From the NCBI GenBank assembly GCA_030323885.1, contig CM059199.1, positions 43,027,347-43,091,346 on the forward strand: DNA of 64,000 nucleotides. The letters run 5' to 3'. Shown one piece after another: positions 23,665-33,922 of the stretch. Each line of letters begins with the position of its first letter. Position 1 is the first letter of the stretch. A program made the translations under genes and the position numbers. Under the pieces are notes generated by a model, which was given only the letters and a program-made list of their open reading frames with translations, searched no databases and was not told the DNA's origin. The stretch comes from Branchipolynoe longqiensis. Lineage: Eukaryota; Annelida; Polychaeta; Phyllodocida; Polynoidae.

Positions 23665-24202
23665 AAAGATGTTCAGGGGGCCATTAGTTCTTTGCCAATC
23701 CTCACATCCCTTTTCTAAAATCATCAGGGGGATCTCAGGAGTTGACTGAATCAGTATTTTAGTGAAAAAACTTATGATACGGTATATTAATAGGCACTTC
23801 TTTGATGGAAGTCCCAGATTTTGGACATGCCACAACCTTCGTGACCTTTTGACCTCTAGTGACCTTGAGGTTAATCCAATCAGAATCTACTCTGCTTATT
23901 GTTTTAGCCTACATCCATACCAAAAGAATGAGTGGTTATTTGTTGTAGTAGAGTCTTGCGTTGTGATGATATACTAGATTTAGTTTCCCCTACCCCGGAA
24001 TTAGGTGGCTGGTGTCGTCACACCCTATCGTAAAAACACGGTGTCTACCGAATTTGCGCAATACATTCAAAGTGTCCAAATTCACTTTTCAGATGTCCAA
24101 GACCCCTATAGACATAATCCAATTGCCAAAGATTTTATAGCAGGGGTGTCACATCAAAATAATTTTTCTGGTTGTGGATCCCAGACTATTGGGGCATATC
24201 TC
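23665..24202. repeat. Right TIR of the DNA transposon
   Basis: Inverted partner of 18369-18925; see there. The match includes ccaaaagaatgagtgg and gacctctagtgaccttg on this side. Confidence 0.8.
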
Positions 24203-24905
24203 GATGTTCTGATTGCTTGTGGTGTAATATTGGTCTCGGGTTCCGTGGGTGGTGTGTTTTGTGCTTGTGTGTGTCTGCCTGACTCTGATTGTCTGGTATT
24301 TTTATTAGCTGTGTTCTATTTCTGTTTAATATGTTATGTGCTTCATTTCTGATATGATACTCTCGTCCTGTTTTTCCCATGTTTCCTCTGCTCATTCCCT
24401 TTTCCCATTGACCGTAGTGATTGTTGTATTTTACACTGTCCCCTATTTTCAATGGCCTGTGTGGTTTACCACATTTGTCGTCATGGAATTGCTTTTCTTT
24501 TTGTTGAACTTGCGCTGTCTGTTTTGTTTTACTCTTTTGTGATTACGGTTTGAGGTTTTTTATTGCTGGTGGTATGCGTGACCTCAACTGCCTACACCAG
24601 TTGTGCTGGTGATGTGTTCAATGTCGGCTTTGGAATATTCCTATAATTCACTAATGCCAGCTGAAAATCTACCTGTGTGTTGTTACATGTTTTTAACATA
24701 AGTTTACTAGTCTGGACAACACGTTCCACCTGCCCATTGCTTCTGGGATCTTGTGGGCTAGAATAAACTGGCTCGAAACTGTAATGTTGAGCAAATTGCT
24801 AGAATTCATGGTTCTTAAACTGCAGCCCCGTTGTCAGACACTCCTTGGTTTGATATCCCATGCCGGGTGAACATACCTTTGAGCACCTTGATCATGCAAA
24901 TAGTC
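24203..24905 (-). pseudogene. Ty3/gypsy integrase remnant (interrupted element)
   Basis: On the minus strand SDNGA lies near 24840, then the core decays. Positions 24452-24203 read MKIGDSVKYNNHYGQWEKG and TGREYHIRNEAHNILNRNRTQ, which match the integrase C-terminal (GPY/F-like) part of the 30.8 kb copy (MKVGDNIKYKNHAGEWKKG). The reading runs right up to the transposon edge. The rest of this gypsy element, its LTR and polypurine tract, appears on the other side at 17.7-18.4 kb. Confidence 0.75.
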
Positions 24906-24980
24906 GAGTCGGCTAAACTCGAGTCGGCTAAAGTTGAGTCGGCTAAAGTCGAGTCGGCTAACACTGAGTCGGCTAAAGTA
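24906..24980. repeat. 15-bp minisatellite, five units
   Basis: Exactly five 15-bp units of the form gagtcggctaaagtc, starting at 24906, 24921, 24936, 24951 and 24966. The last three bases vary. It sits where the integrase reading stops. Confidence 0.9.
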
Positions 24981-25165
24981 TACATGTGTATATATGCGCA
25001 TATGTACACATATCTTGACATATCTACACATATATATGTATATGTATATATGCGTAGATATATGCATATATACATATATCTACACATAATATGTGTATAT
25101 ATGCGTATGTATGCACATATATGCGTGTGTATGTTCATAAGTATGCCTATGTATGCATATATATA
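24981..25165. repeat. TATA/CATA-type microsatellite
   Basis: Imperfect tatatgcgcatatgtaca-type alternation continues directly from the minisatellite. Confidence 0.85.
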
Positions 25166-25240
25166 TATGTTACCTCGGTATACAGCCTCAGGCTAGCCTC
25201 AGGCTAGGGAGAAGGAAGCACGTGAGGTACCAGCAATTAG
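25166..25240. mobile_element. DIRS terminal-sequence fragment
   Basis: ttacctcggtatacagcctc and the doubled agcctcaggct match the sequence beside the DIRS hairpins (39848 and 60056). After ggctagggaga it continues with aggaagcacgtgaggtacca, which in those copies sits inside the hairpin loop. It is therefore a different join of the same two blocks: a recombined end or another terminus. Confidence 0.7.
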
Positions 25241-25370
25241 CATATACAACTCACGACTGGATTATGTGTCGCTGGGTTGCTCCGGCAAATTTAGTCTACA
25301 TACAAGCTAATACGCAGTAAGTATCATAAAAACTGTGGTTAGCTTAATCATGATGCATTAGAGCATCATT

Positions 25371-25665
25371 ATGGAAAGTTTAGACTTTCTTTGGTCCATT
25401 TTGGACGAGTTATTTGATTATAAAAAACCAAGGATAGAATTCCTTCTCGAAGGATTGAAACCGATTATTAGCGGTTCTGTCAACACCCGGGTCACCGTGT
25501 GATTATGGGTAGAGATGTGGGCTCTGCCTCGTCTCCTGTGGAAATTCTCTCGTACTCTAATAGAGAGTAATGTTGGAGATGCTCCTGGTTTCTTTTATAG
25601 ACTCCCCACAAACTTTTTCAGGCGTTTCTCTGAGTTTCGTAGCATTTTCTCCAACTTGTTGACGT
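25371..25665 (+). pseudogene. Unrecognised ORF with one in-frame stop
   Basis: From an ATG at 25371 the frame reads 43 codons (with LWSILDELFDYKKPRIEFLL) to a TGA near 25500. It then stays open for about 55 more codons to TAG. The amino-acid make-up looks protein-like. No family recognised. Its place after a DIRS end suggests decayed gag or another transposon ORF. Confidence 0.35.
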
Positions 25666-25987
25666 AGTAGTCACAGGTGGGAGAAGTGTGCGGAACAGAG
25701 GGATGGGCGGGACGATACACTGGTCCCGACCCCGCGTAGGGTTTGGGCTTGCCCCACAATCCACGCACAAATTTAGCTTATTACGCCTGTGTTATAACGG
25801 TATAAACACCTTCTCTAACACCACTAGATGTCCAAATGAGTTTGAAACAACCATATTGTGACATATATATATACCGGGACTGACCAAAAATCTTTGTTTC
25901 AGTTCCCGATGGCCACGAAGGGGAGTAAGCGCGGTGCAGCAGCAGCCGAGGGGCGTGTTCCGAGTGGATTGGACGAGGAGTACGACT
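25666..25987. other. Flank of assembly gap
   Basis: A plus-strand ATG at 25909 opens a basic, Ala-rich reading (MATKGSKRGAAAAEGR) that runs into the gap. The minus strand is also open. Coding is undecidable here. Confidence 0.3.
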
Positions 25988-26487
25988 NNNNNNNNNNNNN
26001 NNNNNNNNNNNNNNNNNNNNNNNNNNNNNNNNNNNNNNNNNNNNNNNNNNNNNNNNNNNNNNNNNNNNNNNNNNNNNNNNNNNNNNNNNNNNNNNNNNNN
26101 NNNNNNNNNNNNNNNNNNNNNNNNNNNNNNNNNNNNNNNNNNNNNNNNNNNNNNNNNNNNNNNNNNNNNNNNNNNNNNNNNNNNNNNNNNNNNNNNNNNN
26201 NNNNNNNNNNNNNNNNNNNNNNNNNNNNNNNNNNNNNNNNNNNNNNNNNNNNNNNNNNNNNNNNNNNNNNNNNNNNNNNNNNNNNNNNNNNNNNNNNNNN
26301 NNNNNNNNNNNNNNNNNNNNNNNNNNNNNNNNNNNNNNNNNNNNNNNNNNNNNNNNNNNNNNNNNNNNNNNNNNNNNNNNNNNNNNNNNNNNNNNNNNNN
26401 NNNNNNNNNNNNNNNNNNNNNNNNNNNNNNNNNNNNNNNNNNNNNNNNNNNNNNNNNNNNNNNNNNNNNNNNNNNNNNNNNNNNNNN
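25988..26487. other. Assembly gap (500 N)
   Basis: Run of N. Translated ORFs spanning it are artefacts of treating N as open sequence. Confidence 0.99.
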
Positions 26488-26543
26488 GAATCTGAAAACG
26501 TTTTAAATTTCCCCAGAGGGAAGCTAAACACGTTTTCAGATTC
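26488..26543. repeat. 56-bp palindrome at gap edge
   Basis: gaatctgaaaacgt begins the stretch and acgttttcagattc ends it. The arms of about 26 bp have a few mismatches and a 3-4 base loop. It abuts the gap, so it may be the end of a larger TIR element or the reason assembly failed. Confidence 0.7.
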
Positions 26544-27176
26544 CTGGGGGGGAACTTGGGAAGGGGGGGAAGTTGAAATCGTTACACCGGTGAAGCGACC
26601 AGCCTGGTAGGGGGCGGACCCAACCTGATCGGCGGGCATCCTGAACCGAGGGCTTGACCGTAGCTCGGGGACCTTCTTGAGGCACCTGTGGGATATCTGG
26701 CACTTGGGTCATAGCCCGCCTCCTAGGAGGGGCTACCGGCGGGGCAAGACTACCGGTGAACCTGGGAGCGGAGGGCGGTGTGGCGGAGGGGTAGAGCACC
26801 CGTGTTCCAAATCGACTATCTGCACCGCCAGCTCCCTATTCATTAGTAGGTTATCTCTTTGCATTTCATAGAGCGTCATTGAATCCGGGTCTGGAAAGTT
26901 CGGAGCCGACGAAGTTGAAGCGACCGGCCGAGGCCGAACCGCCGGCGCCGGGCTTGCAGGGGTTGGGGTAGATAAAGGATTCACCCTGTACTCGCAGTAC
27001 CACAAGTACAGGTTGAATCTTTTATCTAGGGTTGGGGGTGTTCCCAGGGGAGACACCTGCTGTAACACTCTCCCGCTCCTCCTAGTAACTCTATGTATTG
27101 CCACCAAGCTTGCCTGTACAGTGAGGGGAGCGCTTCCCTTCTTTTTCTTCCTTGGCGGCATACCAACCAGAAACAC
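26544..27176 (-). pseudogene. Gag-like Pro-rich ORF (two overlapping frames)
   Basis: From an ATG near 27161 the minus strand reads MPPRKKKKGSAP, a Pro/Ser-rich stretch, then LYEMQRDNLLMNRELAVQ (coiled-coil-like). It ends at 26733, overlapping another open frame (26799-26536). The basic start, Pro-rich middle and coiled-coil fit a retroelement gag, possibly of a YR element, but no zinc knuckle is visible. It carries a 60-bp MITE that keeps the frame open. Confidence 0.4.
26969..27028. mobile_element. 60-bp MITE, same family as 9107-9515
   Basis: It begins tagataaaggattcaccc and ends ggttgaatcttttatcta, with only about 20 bp between the arms. It is flanked by identical 9-bp gggttgggg copies (26960-26968 and 27029-27037). 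Insert plus duplication is 69 bp, a multiple of three, so the host ORF stays open. Confidence 0.9.
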
Positions 27177-27444
27177 TCACTTGATAAGGCAAGACTGGTT
27201 ATCGGACTGTAAGAACAGGGTGAAACGACTGGCAGGGAAAGTGAAGTGAGGAAGTCAGTCATGTGAGGAGAGTAGTGCGTGATAGAAAATAGTGCGGGAA
27301 AAATAGTTTGTGTGTCCATGTTCGTAAATTATCTAAGTTGACACGCCAACATACGTAATAATCACAAGTGATATGTCCTTTGCATTAAATGTTTGTACCT
27401 GTGTGTATAATTATTATGCTATAATATTACATACTTTTTTTTAG
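27177..27444. other. Nothing recognised
   Basis: No exon 1 for paralog C is visible upstream; it was probably lost to the adjacent repeats. Confidence 0.4.
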
Positions 27445-27885
27445 CTAAATCAAGAGCATGCTATAATCCATGCATTCGGCATGGACACTATTACTCATCG
27501 CTATTCTACTTGTGAAAGTACAACGTCTGAACACTTTGACTTCTGGATACTGAATGGTTTATTGCCATCCAGGGCTCACTGAACCGCCGGCTAAACTTTC
27601 CATGACCTCATCTCATTTACATACTCCTTTGTCTCACTCACTGTCTAGAACATCATGCATCTGATTAACATATATTACCCATGTGTCTGGACGTCTATTA
27701 CACATATATCATACTACTGATGCCCGATGTCCCAGTCGTCACGAAGATGGTTATTTGAAGGAAGTGTGTGGTCCAACATGTGATCCCAATTCGTCCGGAA
27801 GCACAGTGATAGCTACCAGACTACACCAAAAGTACCACTCATTCTAAGTGTGGTCTGTCTGATATCTTCCATAACTGTCCAGTAA
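27445..27885 (+). pseudogene. Paralog C: exon 2 of the Cys-rich family, split by a solo LTR
   Basis: After a ttttttttag acceptor the first part reads AKSRACYNPCIRHGHYYSS, aligning with paralog B (Cys-x3-Cys, then a YY pair). The LTR occupies 27511-27713. Beyond it come RCP and EDGYLKEVCGPTC, matching RCPKDEG and LKNVCSNTC in B, and after a frame change an end (VCLISSITVQ, stop) like that of A (VWLISHITVQ). The CxxC centre is missing and frames do not join even without the LTR, so it was already damaged. Downstream sequence also resembles the flank of B. Confidence 0.75.
27511..27713 (-). repeat. Solo LTR of the 29-34.8 kb gypsy family
   Basis: It runs from tgtgaaagtacaacgtctga to acacatatatcata, matching both LTRs of the full element. 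It is flanked by 5-bp direct repeats ctact (27506-27510 and 27714-27718). No internal gypsy sequence remains, so it arose by LTR-LTR recombination. Confidence 0.9.
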
Positions 27886-28967
27886 CATTTCCAGTAAACA
27901 CAATTATTCAAGTTACATAAAGGACCTTGCATGTGACGAGTATCAACTAAGTAAATGATATGTGACTGTATACATTGTCATTGAATCATTAGCATAGCCC
28001 AGAATTTAACACAGCATTAAATATCACTGTGTCTATGTCAAGTATTTGTTTCATTTTTCTACTATTTTCAGGATATTTGATTGTCATGAAGATATTAAGA
28101 ATTTCTAGGTGCAGGTACATAACATGGAACCGACTCAGATTAAAGTTGCATGTGCAGGTACTGGTCTTGCATTAAAGTTGCATGATGTGATGGTTTTGAT
28201 TTTGTTCTAGAATTGATTAGATATACACATTAGGTTGAACAGGATAATTTCCTTTCCAACAGTTTGAAGTTAATCTGGAATTATGCTTCATTAATCCATT
28301 AACAATAATAGTACAGGTGGCCAAACAACATTCAATATTTATGCACCAGTATTTAACTTGCATCAGCAGGAGTATACCCATGTCAATGTTTTTTTTGTTT
28401 TAAATGTCACTCTTTTGGTACACACTCCAGTTTTAAATGAATATACATATTTATGCATATGGTACATATTGTTTGGGTTAAATGTTCTGGTGGTCTGAGG
28501 TAACCCAAGGTTTAATAGTTTATATTGTGCTTTCTTTACAGGAAAATCATCTACTGATACACAGTGGCCTTACTAGGACATAGACATGGCTTAGATCTAG
28601 GCCAAAATAGTGATCAATGTAGTCAGGAGTTATCAAATTTCATGTTTAGTCATCTTGCTATGTGGATAATATGTGGAATGCGGCATTTGCATGTTACTTA
28701 TTGTAGCATAAGATTTGTTGCATGGGTTTACACAAAATATGAAAAAATGTAAGCAAAAAATAACAAAGGGGGTATAGTGAAAAATGTACCATGAAATAAG
28801 TGACACTGGCAGAGAAGGCTTGAGAATGATTGCATTGGGACAATGTAGCAATGCAAGGTCCTATAATGTGAGGCAGAATTGGTATTAATTGGCCATGCCA
28901 TCAGATTACTTATCACCAACAGAAGGATACCATTATTTTTACTTAGTAGCTGGGAGTTGGTACAACC
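27886..28967. other. 3' flank of paralog C, homologous to that of B
   Basis: Blocks match the B flank: atgaagatattaagaatttc (28086) against atgaagaaattaagaattcc (37746), and a ttacag acceptor-like site at about 28541 against 38513. The homology is patchy. Short ORFs at 28564-28752 are not supported as genes. Confidence 0.5.
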
Positions 28968-29159
28968 TGTGAAAGTACGACGTCTGAACACTTTGACTTC
29001 TGGATACTGAATGGTTTATTCACGGCCTAGGTCACGCTTGACCCGCCGGCTAAACTTTTCCATGACGTCATCTCATTTGCATAACTCTTTGTCTCAACCT
29101 CTGCATCTCGTTAACATATATTAACCACACACCTGTACGTCTATTACGCATATATCACA
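28968..29159 (-). repeat. 3' LTR of gypsy element
   Basis: 192 bp, TG...CA bounded when read on the minus strand. It is very similar to the partner LTR at 34588, differing at several sites. Confidence 0.9.
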
Positions 29160-29282
29160 TCCCCCCCTCAAAGTATTTCTGAAACATGAAATATTTCAAA
29201 ATAACAATGACGATAACACCAAATACTAGTCAAACAAATGCACAATAACATATATGCGTACTTAACTTAACGCAAGTCGTTG

Positions 29283-30490
29283 CAAATCAATCAATCAATC
29301 AATCAATCAATAGGATACAGCTATAATAGGCCTTGGACCTGTTAGCCGCTCTTAATTAATTGAAATGGAGACAGTTCTTCAGATGTGGTCAATCGTAGCA
29401 ACTGTCACTGGCTCCAAGATATATGTAATGCTTGACCAGTATGCATCCAGTCGGGACTTGAAGCAGTTCACCGACTCCGCTGCTATGACACTCTCCGGCA
29501 GGTCATTCCACAGGTCAACCACCCTAAAGCCGAAAAAGTTGTGTCGCAGGTCCAGTCTGGAGTACCGCTTCCTCAGCTTCAGGGAGTGCCCTCTGGTCCT
29601 GGTGTTGGAGTCTCTGATAAGGGGGCCGCCTGTCTTGTAGATACCATGGAGATATTTGAATACTTCAATCATATCCCCCCGGGCCCGTCTGTAGTACATG
29701 CTTGGGATCTTCAAATGACGCATACGTTGTTCATAGGGTATTGCATCGAATCCATGTACAAGCTTCGTTGCCCTTCTTTGGATCCTCTCAATTGACTCAG
29801 CATCCTTCCTGTAGAGTGGTGACCACACAACATTTCCATATTCCAAAAGTGGACGTGCAAGGGATGTGTACAGTCTGCGTACAACATCCTCGTCTAGGTA
29901 TGTGTACGATCTTCGAATGATAGCCAGTATTCCATTAGCTCTGTTGGCGGCTTCCTGGATGTGGTCGCTGAATGTCAGTTTGTTGTCCACCTTGACACCC
30001 AAGTCCTTTTCTATCATTGTTTCGGAGAGCGGAACATTATTCACACCATCGTTCATTACATAGATGTGCTTTCTGTTTTTGCCCCCTAAGTGCATCACTT
30101 TGCATTTTGAAGCATTAAACTTCAGCTGCCAATCACTTGACCACTTCTGCATGTTGTTGAGGTCCTTCTGCAAGTCCCGTGAGTCACTACCTTTCTCCAT
30201 ACGGCGGAATACTTTGGTATCGTCAGCAAACATTTGGACCATAGAATGTACAACCTCTGGTAAGTCATTGATATATATCACAAATAAGACTGGTCCAAGC
30301 ACGCTGCCCTGAGGTATTCCGCTTTTCACCGAGCACCATCCTGATGGTTTGCCATTTACAATGACTCGCTGTCTTCTGTTGCTCAGAAAATCCTTTATCC
30401 AGTGTAGGACATCTCCTCTTATGCCATATCCATGCAGTTTTTTTAGCAGTCGCTGGTGTGGAACAGTGTCAAATGCTTTTTGGAAATGTC
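29283..30490 (-). pseudogene. CR1-like non-LTR element, 5'-truncated, nested in gypsy
   Basis: The open frame holds FQKAFDTVPHQRLLKK, SGIPQGSVLGPVLFVIYIND and MFADDTKVFR (catalytic FADD), then the long C-terminal thumb region to VNCFKSRLDAYW. This is the RT domain of a CR1/Jockey-group element. The endonuclease and first RT motifs are missing, as expected of 5' truncation. The 3' end is an (attg)n run at 29283-29311, a CR1/L2-type tail. In the gypsy copy at 49.5 kb the flanking sequence is uninterrupted (gtacttagcttaaac through tctgagcgc), so the insertion is dated after that subfamily formed. The ORF start upstream is gypsy sequence. Confidence 0.85.
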
Positions 30491-30760
30491 TGAGCGCCCA
30501 ATGCACTGAAGTCCTTAACTGTCCGGCCGTAACGCCTGACGTCATAAAGTGTCCATCATATATCATAAAGCAACGAACATATCTGAAAATACAATTTAAT
30601 CCTACATGCACATGCTATACGTGTACACACTCAATCTATACTGACCTACTACAGGTCTAACCTGCTTGCCGGCCTTATCAGCCGACCTGACCTACTTAGA
30701 TTAGCCGCACTGTTTACATTCGGCACTGACGCTGACCCAGTTTGCGGCTGCACGACGGGT

Positions 30761-32495
30761 TCAGGTCGCCCCCCACACAGGCGCCCTGATAATCTGAAAG
30801 CGGTTACGATACAACATGTTACCTGACTCGTTCAAAATTTGATATTCTCTCCCAGAAACACCTGTTCGTCCCAAAATAACCCCTTTTTTCCATTCCCCAG
30901 CATGATTTTTGTACTTTATATTATCCCCAACTTTCATAGGCTTATGCAGCTTACCACACTGCAAATGCTTTCTGACTTCACTGCCGTTTAGCTGTCTGTC
31001 TTTCCTTTGGATTTTGCATTTCGGGCACCAAAATTTCCTCCGCCATAGGCAACCTGCCCCTCAACCATCTGCTCATGAGCAGCTGAGCCGGAGACGCATT
31101 CAGGATGGGCAACGGAGTATTACGATAATTAAGCAAAGCTAACTGAAAATCAGACCCAGTTTTCTTGCACTTCTTTAACATGTCCTTGACTGTCTGCACA
31201 AACCGTTCTACCTGCCCGTTGCTACGAGGATACTGAGGACTGGAATACACGGCTTTGAACCCATAGTGTAGTGCAAAGTCCCTATACTCATGACTTTTAA
31301 ACTGGGGACCGTTGTCCGAAATGACCTGACTAGGAACAATGTGTCTTGCAAAATTGTCTTTCAACGCTTCAATAACAGTGACAGATGACTTATCGCCCAA
31401 CAACGTCACCTCAGGATACTTTGTGTAGTAATCCACAGTTATCAGGTAATTCTTATGATTTAACTCAAATAAATCAACTTTTTCATACGGCTGACAGGCG
31501 ATCGGGTGACTGATCAAGGGCTCGTTATGCAAATTTTTCCGGTTGTTTTGGCAAGTGTCACACTGACTGATCTTATCTTCAATTTGCTTATTCATATTCG
31601 GCCAAAACATACAGTCACACGCCAACTGCTTGGACTTGGTCACCCCTAGGTGTGTCTCATGTAAGGCCTCTATCATTTCACCACGAAGACCCGGAGGAAC
31701 CACCACCCGATTGCCGTTCATTACAAGATTGTTTTCTATCGTTAACTCATGCTTGTATGGGATGTACTGTCTCAGACACGGTGGTGTTTGTATGCATGTA
31801 GTGTCCCACCCATCTTCAATGTGTGATATCAACATGGACATGGACACATCTTTTTCATATTCAGTTACAATCTTACTCAACAAACTCGATGACTGCATGT
31901 CCACTGCGGCAATGCAGAACGTGTCATCGAACACGCTATCCTGACCTACTTTGACGCTATGCGCCCTGGACAACGTGTCTGCAAAAAACATCAAAGAACC
32001 CTTCACATGACATAACTGAATGTTGTAATTTTGCAATCGCATCTGCATCCTCTGCATTTTAGCCAAAAGTTTATGTATTGGTTTCTGCATTATCGCCACC
32101 AACGGCTTGTGGTCCGTTTGAATTTGAACCTCTTTGCCAAAGATATACTCATAAAACCGTTGACATCCGAAACATATGGCGAGCATTACTTTTTCTATCA
32201 TGGCATATCCACACTGCTCTGAGTTGAGCGCACGAGATGCAAATGCGATCGGCTTATCATCTTGCATTAATGCAGCACCTAAATCTGACTGACAAGCATC
32301 TACCTGAATCCCAATGGGCTTCTTAACATTGTAATATGACAACACAGGAGCAGTTCTTAACTTCTCCTTCAACTTATCAAACGCGCACTGCTGTTCGGCT
32401 TGCCAGTGCCACGCCACATCCTTTGCGAGGAGCGTGCGTAGTGGTTTGGCTATCTCGGACATGTTGGGTATAAACTTGTGTATATATCCAACCAT
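30761..32495 (-). pseudogene. Gypsy pol: end of RT, RNase H and integrase
   Basis: From 32495 the frame enters the RT thumb (MVGYIHKFIPN), then RNase H (IQVDACQSDLGAALM, AICFGCQRFYEYIFG, FADTLSRAH). Integrase follows: HETHLGV with CDTCQNN (HHCC finger), a core with DLFELN, SDNGPQFKS and NGQVERFVQ (DDE), and after a frame change near 30970 the C-terminal domain MKVGDNIKYKNHAGEW. About 505 codons are open, so decay is recent. It is separated from the upstream RT part by a small deletion and frameshift near 32510. Confidence 0.88.
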
Positions 32496-33922
32496 GCCCA
32501 GGAACCTATTGCCTGTATTCTGTCTGGATCAGGCTTCAGACCCTGCTGGGTAAGTTGATGACCTACATATTTTACTGTTGTTTTACATAACAAAGATTTA
32601 GCATCATTTAACTTCAGATTAACCGGCCTAGCTCGGTCCAACATGGCTCGGAGCCGCTCATTGTGTTCCTCAACCATTGACCCATATACCAAAATATCAT
32701 CCGTGACTATCCCAATACCGGGTATATCGCCCATGACACAGTGCATTTCCTGAATAAAAATGTCACCGGCGGTTTTGATACCAAAAGGCAAACGGGTGTA
32801 CATGTACCGGCCCAACGGAGTATTGAACGTGCACAAACGTGAACTTTCATTATCTAATTCTATCTGCCAATATAGAACTGAAAAATACTTTGCATCTGCC
32901 ATTTTGGCAATAATTTCATCAATCGTTTTAGTAGGGAAAGGCCCTCTCTTTATCGCCTTGTTCAACTTAGTCGGATCCAGACAAATCCTAATCCTGTTTG
33001 TTTTTTTGACAATAGTTATAGAATTAACCCACTCGGTAGGTTCATCTTGTTCAACTATAACACCTAACTCAACCATGCCATCAAGCTCACTGCATACCTT
33101 GCCCTGAATGGCAAACGGAATCCGTCTAGGCGGATCAATGACAGGTTGAACAGATCTATCAACATGAATGACAGCATTTGCCTTAATCAACCCCAAACCC
33201 TGAAAGACATCTTTATATTCGCTTACCAGCTTCTCCGCCCCAGCGCTGGCACTGTTCGTCGGCCCGGAAATGTTCGTCGGCACGGGAATGTTTGTCGGCT
33301 CGGAAATGTTCATCGGTGCAGCGCAGTGCACCTCATCCACCCACACCAGCAGGTTCAACGTCACACAAGCCTGCTTGCCCAAAATAGGCTGGCAATCCGG
33401 TACCACTTGGAACTTGAGCACTCTGTCGTTGACGTCCAGCAGTGCCACCCCATCAGGCGTGATCCGGTGACCGGAGAACGTCACCAACGCACACCTGGTG
33501 TTCGTCAGCCACCCCGGAGCAACTCTGTCGAAGACGTACCTCGGCAGCACGTTCGCCTCCGAACCGGTGTCAAGCTTGAACTTGACAGGACAACCGTTCA
33601 CCCGAACGATCGCGTGCCACAGCTTGGCATCCTGACCAGCACTGCGGTCGACGGCACCGACGAAGAGATCCGTTGCCAGGACGTTGACTTCCGCCAGATC
33701 CGGGTATTGCTCAGCATTATGAGGGTCGGGCTCTTCCATGGTAAGCTCGTTGACCCTGCCCAGCCTGCTCCTGCAGACCTTACCGAAGTGCCTGATCTTC
33801 TTACAGGCTACGCAAGCCTTTCCTTTCGCTGGGCAGACTCCCCGGCGGTGTTCATATCCACAGTTCTGGCAGCGATCTTGAACTCTCCAGCCCCACCGGT
33901 ATTCCAAGATGGCGATTTCCAA
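32450..33922 (-). pseudogene. Gypsy pol: zinc knuckles, protease and reverse transcriptase
   Basis: 490 open codons. Near residue 18 are two knuckles (CQNCGYEHRRGVC, CVACKKIRHFGKVC). The retropepsin region has LDTGSEANVLP. RT has DLDPTKLNKAI-type and FSVLYWQIELD motifs, LPFGIKTAG, then the catalytic box VTDDILVYG. It ends near DRIQAI, where about a dozen codons expected before RFLGMVGY are missing. The leading residues before the knuckles are a frame artefact: gag and this frame are joined through a lost base near 33890. Confidence 0.88.

Larger units (their letters stand above)
18369..24202 (+). mobile_element. 5.8-kb DNA transposon with ~0.5-kb TIRs (FEN/PIN-like nuclease plus CXC tail)
   Basis: The left end (18369 to about 18925) and right end (about 23665 to 24202) are imperfect inverted repeats over more than 500 bp. 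For example tgggatccacaaccagaaaa and cgtatcataagttttttcac on the left recur reversed on the right. Between them one plus-strand coding region (19504-23406) is broken by two in-frame stops and at least two frameshifts. Its coding content (transposase-like core, nuclease-like region, Cys-rich tail) is unlike common cut-and-paste transposases. The Academ superfamily is reported to carry an XPG-type nuclease and is the best guess, unproven. No clean target duplication is seen. Confidence 0.75.

Noticed and set aside
24815..25196. Repeat protein with LADSTLADS or AKVESAK periodicity
   Set aside because: It is a translation of the 15-bp minisatellite and adjoining microsatellite.
25858..26639. ORFs of 190-250 codons around 26 kb
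   Set aside because: Most of their length is the 500-N gap, so no coding claim is possible.
29865..30660. Plus-strand ORFs of 65-103 codons
   Set aside because: Shadows of the minus-strand CR1-like RT.
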